Source: an uncultured Acetatifactor sp. (GTDB lineage: Bacteria; Bacillota; Clostridia; Lachnospirales; Lachnospiraceae). Taken from it: a stretch of DNA of 64,000 bases. The first letter of the stretch is position 1. Each line of letters opens with the position of its first letter. Of the stretch, positions 62,114-64,000 are shown in pieces. Made by a program: the position numbers and the translations under genes. Under the pieces are notes generated by a model, which had not been told where the DNA came from, searched no databases, and saw only the letters and a program-made list of their open reading frames with translations. The stretch covers positions 1 through 64,000 of the forward strand of contig CATKYJ010000009.1 in the NCBI GenBank assembly GCA_949840885.1. Reading direction: 5' to 3'.

Positions 62114-62872
62114 ATGTATACATTGCTGATAGTGGACGACGAACCTGCGATTTTAGAGGGAATCAGCAGGATTCTGGACTGGAGGGCCCTTGGGTTTGCG
62201 CGGGTGCGCACGGCCAGGAGCTGTGTGGAGGTCATCTCCCATGTGGTGGACTGGAAGCCGGACGTATGTCTGGTGGATGTGCGGATCGGCGACGAATTCG
62301 GATACCAGCTGATCAACCATCTAAACAGCATGGGAATCGAGTCCAACTATGTGATGATGAGCGGGTATGACGAGTTCGACTATGCCTGCGAGGCCCTGCG
62401 CTGCGGCGCCCTGGATTATCTGCTGAAGCCCGTGGATAAAAGCAGGCTCCAGAAGAGAATCGAGCAGATCATTGTGGAAAAGCTCCACGGCACGCTGCCA
62501 AAACAGGAGGAGGAGAGCCGGGATCCGGTATTGCAGCGACCTTATGGGGAGTTGTCACCCCTGATCCGCAAGATTGTCATGATTACGGCAATGGAATACA
62601 CTCAGCATGTATCCCTGAAAAGCATAGCGGATCGGTTCCGGATGAATGCCACTTACTTAGGCCAGATTTTCATCAAGGAGACCGGGATGAAATTTTCGGA
62701 ATATCTGATGGCCTACCGTATGCAGGTAGCCAGAGAGAGAATTCTGAACACGGACGAAAAGATATCTGCTATTGCGGCGGGTGTGGGCTATCCCAATTTG
62801 AATTATTTCTATCAGCATTTCCACAGTTACTATCAGCTGACGCCCTCGGAGATACGCCAGGGAAGCGAGTGA
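62114..62872 (+). CDS. YesN-type response regulator (AraC DNA-binding domain)
   Basis: 252 residues. The receiver domain starts LLIVDDEPAILEGISRIL, with the phospho-Asp in DVCLVDVRIGDEFG and LLKPVDKSRL at its end. The C-terminal AraC-type DNA-binding part has LKSIADRFRMNATYLGQIF and ISAIAAGVGYPNLNYFYQHF. In such systems it activates the ABC importer genes next to it. No separate promoter is visible between the two genes, which form one unit. Confidence 0.92.
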   Translation: MYTLLIVDDEPAILEGISRILDWRALGFARVRTARSCVEVISHVVDWKPDVCLVDVRIGDEFGYQLINHLNSMGIESNYVMMSGYDEFDYACEALRCGALDYLLKPVDKSRLQKRIEQIIVEKLHGTLPKQEEESRDPVLQRPYGELSPLIRKIVMITAMEYTQHVSLKSIADRFRMNATYLGQIFIKETGMKFSEYLMAYRMQVARERILNTDEKISAIAAGVGYPNLNYFYQHFHSYYQLTPSEIRQGSE

Positions 62873-62881
62873 GCCGTAATG

Positions 62882-62910
62882 TTGACTTTTCAGCCGGGAA
62901 TCAGTATAAT
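62882..62910 (+). promoter_or_regulatory. Sigma-A promoter of the SDR gene
   Basis: TTGACT (62882-62887), 17 bp, TATAAT (62905-62910). The leader of about 140 nt carries the hairpin at 62984-63020. Confidence 0.8.
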
Positions 62911-62983
62911 GTAGACATACAGCGGAAAAGAACGGTCCAACGAAATCAACGTCAATAGAAAAATAAAACAGTCTCGGTACGGA

Positions 62984-63020
62984 CATGCCCGGGAGAAAAT
63001 TGCTCTCCCCCAGGGGCATG
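62984..63020 (+). promoter_or_regulatory. Leader hairpin before the SDR gene
   Basis: CATGCCC (62984-62990) pairs with GGGCATG (63014-63020), and GGGAGA (62991-62996) with TCTCCC (63004-63009), 13 bp in all with a small bulge. No T tract follows, so it is not an ordinary terminator. Confidence 0.5.
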
Positions 63021-63057
63021 GAAGCGAGGAGACGGAAGCGGAACAGGAGGAACGAAA

Positions 63058-63807
63058 ATGGAATTATTAAAGGGCAAGACCGCCATGGTTACAGGCGGCA
63101 CCAGGGGCATCGGCTATGCCATCGTGAAGATGTATCTGGACAACGGGGCAAGCGTCGCTCTGTGCGGCTCCAGGCAGGAGACCGTGGACAAGGCGCTGGA
63201 CAAGCTGCGGGCAGAGAATCCGGACTACAAAGTGATCGGACTGTGCCCTGATCTGCAGAATCCGGCGGAGGTGGAGAAAGCAGTGGCCACCGTGAAAGAG
63301 ACTTTCGGCAGCCTGGACATCATGGTGAACAATGCGGGCGTGTCCGCAAGGGACCGTCTGTATGACTACAAGCCGGAAGATTTCGCCAAGACCATGGCGC
63401 TGAACGTGAACGCCGTGTTCAACTGCGCACAGGCAGCGGCTAAGGTGATGAAAGAGCAGGGGGGCGGCGTCATCCTGAATACCAGCTCCATGGTCAGCAT
63501 CTACGGCCAGCCTGCGGGCGTGGCATATCCGGCTTCTAAATTCGCCGTAAACGGCCTGACCAAGTCCCTGGCCAGAGAGCTGGGCAAGGACAATATCCGT
63601 GTGAACGCAGTGGCGCCCGGCGTCACCAGGACCGACATGGTGGCGGCGCTGCCAGAGGAGGCCATCAAGCCCATCGTGGCAGGCATTCCCTTAGGGCGCG
63701 TGGGCGAGCCCGAGGACGTGGCAAATGCTTTCCTGTTCTTGGCCAGCGACATGGCCAGCTATGTGACGGGCGAGATCCTGTCCGTGGACGGGGCTGCCAG
63801 GACCTGA
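63058..63807 (+). CDS. SDR family oxidoreductase, BaiA-like
   Basis: 249 residues of the classical short-chain dehydrogenase family: cofactor loop TGGTRGIG, NNAG at the fourth strand, catalytic Ser (NTSSMVSIYG) and Tyr-x-x-x-Lys in AYPASKFAV. Length, start (KTAMVTGGTRGIG then DNGASVALCGSRQETVDKAL) and end (ASYVTGEILSVDGAART) resemble the clostridial BaiA 3-alpha-hydroxysteroid dehydrogenases, as recalled from memory. FabG-like reductases look similar, so a bile-acid role is a suggestion only; no other bai genes are near. It has its own promoter. Confidence 0.82.
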   Translation: MELLKGKTAMVTGGTRGIGYAIVKMYLDNGASVALCGSRQETVDKALDKLRAENPDYKVIGLCPDLQNPAEVEKAVATVKETFGSLDIMVNNAGVSARDRLYDYKPEDFAKTMALNVNAVFNCAQAAAKVMKEQGGGVILNTSSMVSIYGQPAGVAYPASKFAVNGLTKSLARELGKDNIRVNAVAPGVTRTDMVAALPEEAIKPIVAGIPLGRVGEPEDVANAFLFLASDMASYVTGEILSVDGAART

Positions 63808-63952
63808 CGGATTGCGAAATACTTTCTGCTGTGCGAAAGCGGCGCGGCAGGCAACGGTCCCGCTGCCAGGCAGGATACTGTCCGGCAGCGGGGCATCAGA
63901 CTGCGGTCTGAAAAAACAGGTAAAAAAACAGTAAAATAATGAAAAAAATTTG

Positions 63953-63981
63953 TTGACAAAAATCGTTTCTCATTGTATACT
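63953..63981 (+). promoter_or_regulatory. Sigma-A promoter at the right edge
   Basis: TTGACA (63953-63958), 17 bp, TATACT (63976-63981). It drives a gene beyond the window. Confidence 0.85.
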
Positions 63982-64000
63982 AACAAAGTCGGCAGCGCGG

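Noticed and set aside
63869..63899. Terminator after the SDR gene
   Set aside because: There is a CCCGCTGCC / GGCAGCGGG inverted repeat, but no T tract follows; it could be a weak or factor-dependent end, so it was not listed.

Overview
The window reads as chromosomal DNA of an anaerobic gut-type Clostridia, most likely Lachnospiraceae. The signs are strong AAGGAGG-type ribosome sites, TTGACA/TATAAT promoters with 17-bp spacing, YesMN and LplABC-type sugar systems, two BlaI/BlaR1 pairs, QueH, YitT and DUF4869. The assignment rests on gene content and style, not on a database match. Most genes run on the + strand in short operons.

Layout. 0-3.6 kb: end of a surface-polysaccharide cluster (GT2, small anchored protein, WbsX, DUF4422). 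3.8-8.0 kb: pentulose-phosphate epimerase, a transposase remnant, an Rpn nuclease, an IspD/TarI-like cytidylyltransferase and a zinc polyol dehydrogenase. The epimerase, cytidylyltransferase and dehydrogenase together could make a CDP-polyol for the polymer. 8.2-12.8 kb: a C26 amidotransferase, YfhO and YitT. 13.2-18.2 kb: first BlaI/BlaR1 module plus a lipoprotein. 18.4-30.9 kb: mainly housekeeping genes (sugar 1-kinase-like, recJ, PfkB kinase, carAB with a long structured leader, membrane-fused spermidine-synthase-like protein, Fe/Mn SOD, queH). 30.9-33.8 kb: GH2 glycosidase divergent from an AraC regulator with three 29-bp repeats between them. 34-39.2 kb: argS, a decayed ATPase pair and a large fused flavin/rhodanese/siroheme oxidoreductase. 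39.4-46 kb: an iron-type ABC transporter whose ATPase is separated from its binding protein and permease by a MerR/MATE cassette and an IS200/IS605-like remnant, then a 5'-truncated GH18 gene. 46-47.9 kb: a GntR-controlled ABC exporter. 48-50.2 kb: a graveyard (frameshifted DUF4869, truncated AlbA-type protein, debris). 50.2-52.4 kb: second BlaI/BlaR1 module. 55.6-62.9 kb: sugar ABC importer, phosphatase-family enzyme and YesM/YesN two-component system. 63-63.8 kb: a BaiA-like SDR.

The outstanding system is at 52.4-55.5 kb: a Ro60/Rsr homologue (TROVE plus vWA, MIDAS-like DxSGS) preceded by two tandem RNA genes with the architecture of bacterial Y RNAs (YrlA). In each, a long stem joins the two RNA ends, and inside it lies a circularly permuted tRNA mimic: T arm, then a GAGA-capped acceptor-like hairpin, then D arm. 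The outer stem is followed by a T tract and probably also serves as terminator. The two units, including upstream sequence, are a diverged tandem duplication of about 267 bp. A small P-loop kinase gene lies between the RNAs and Ro60.

Other themes: many core enzymes carry low-complexity Gly/Ala/Glu/Ser-rich insertions; a roughly 100-bp intergenic repeat occurs upstream of both yfhO and ro60; and several regulators sit beside clear palindromic operators overlapping their promoters.
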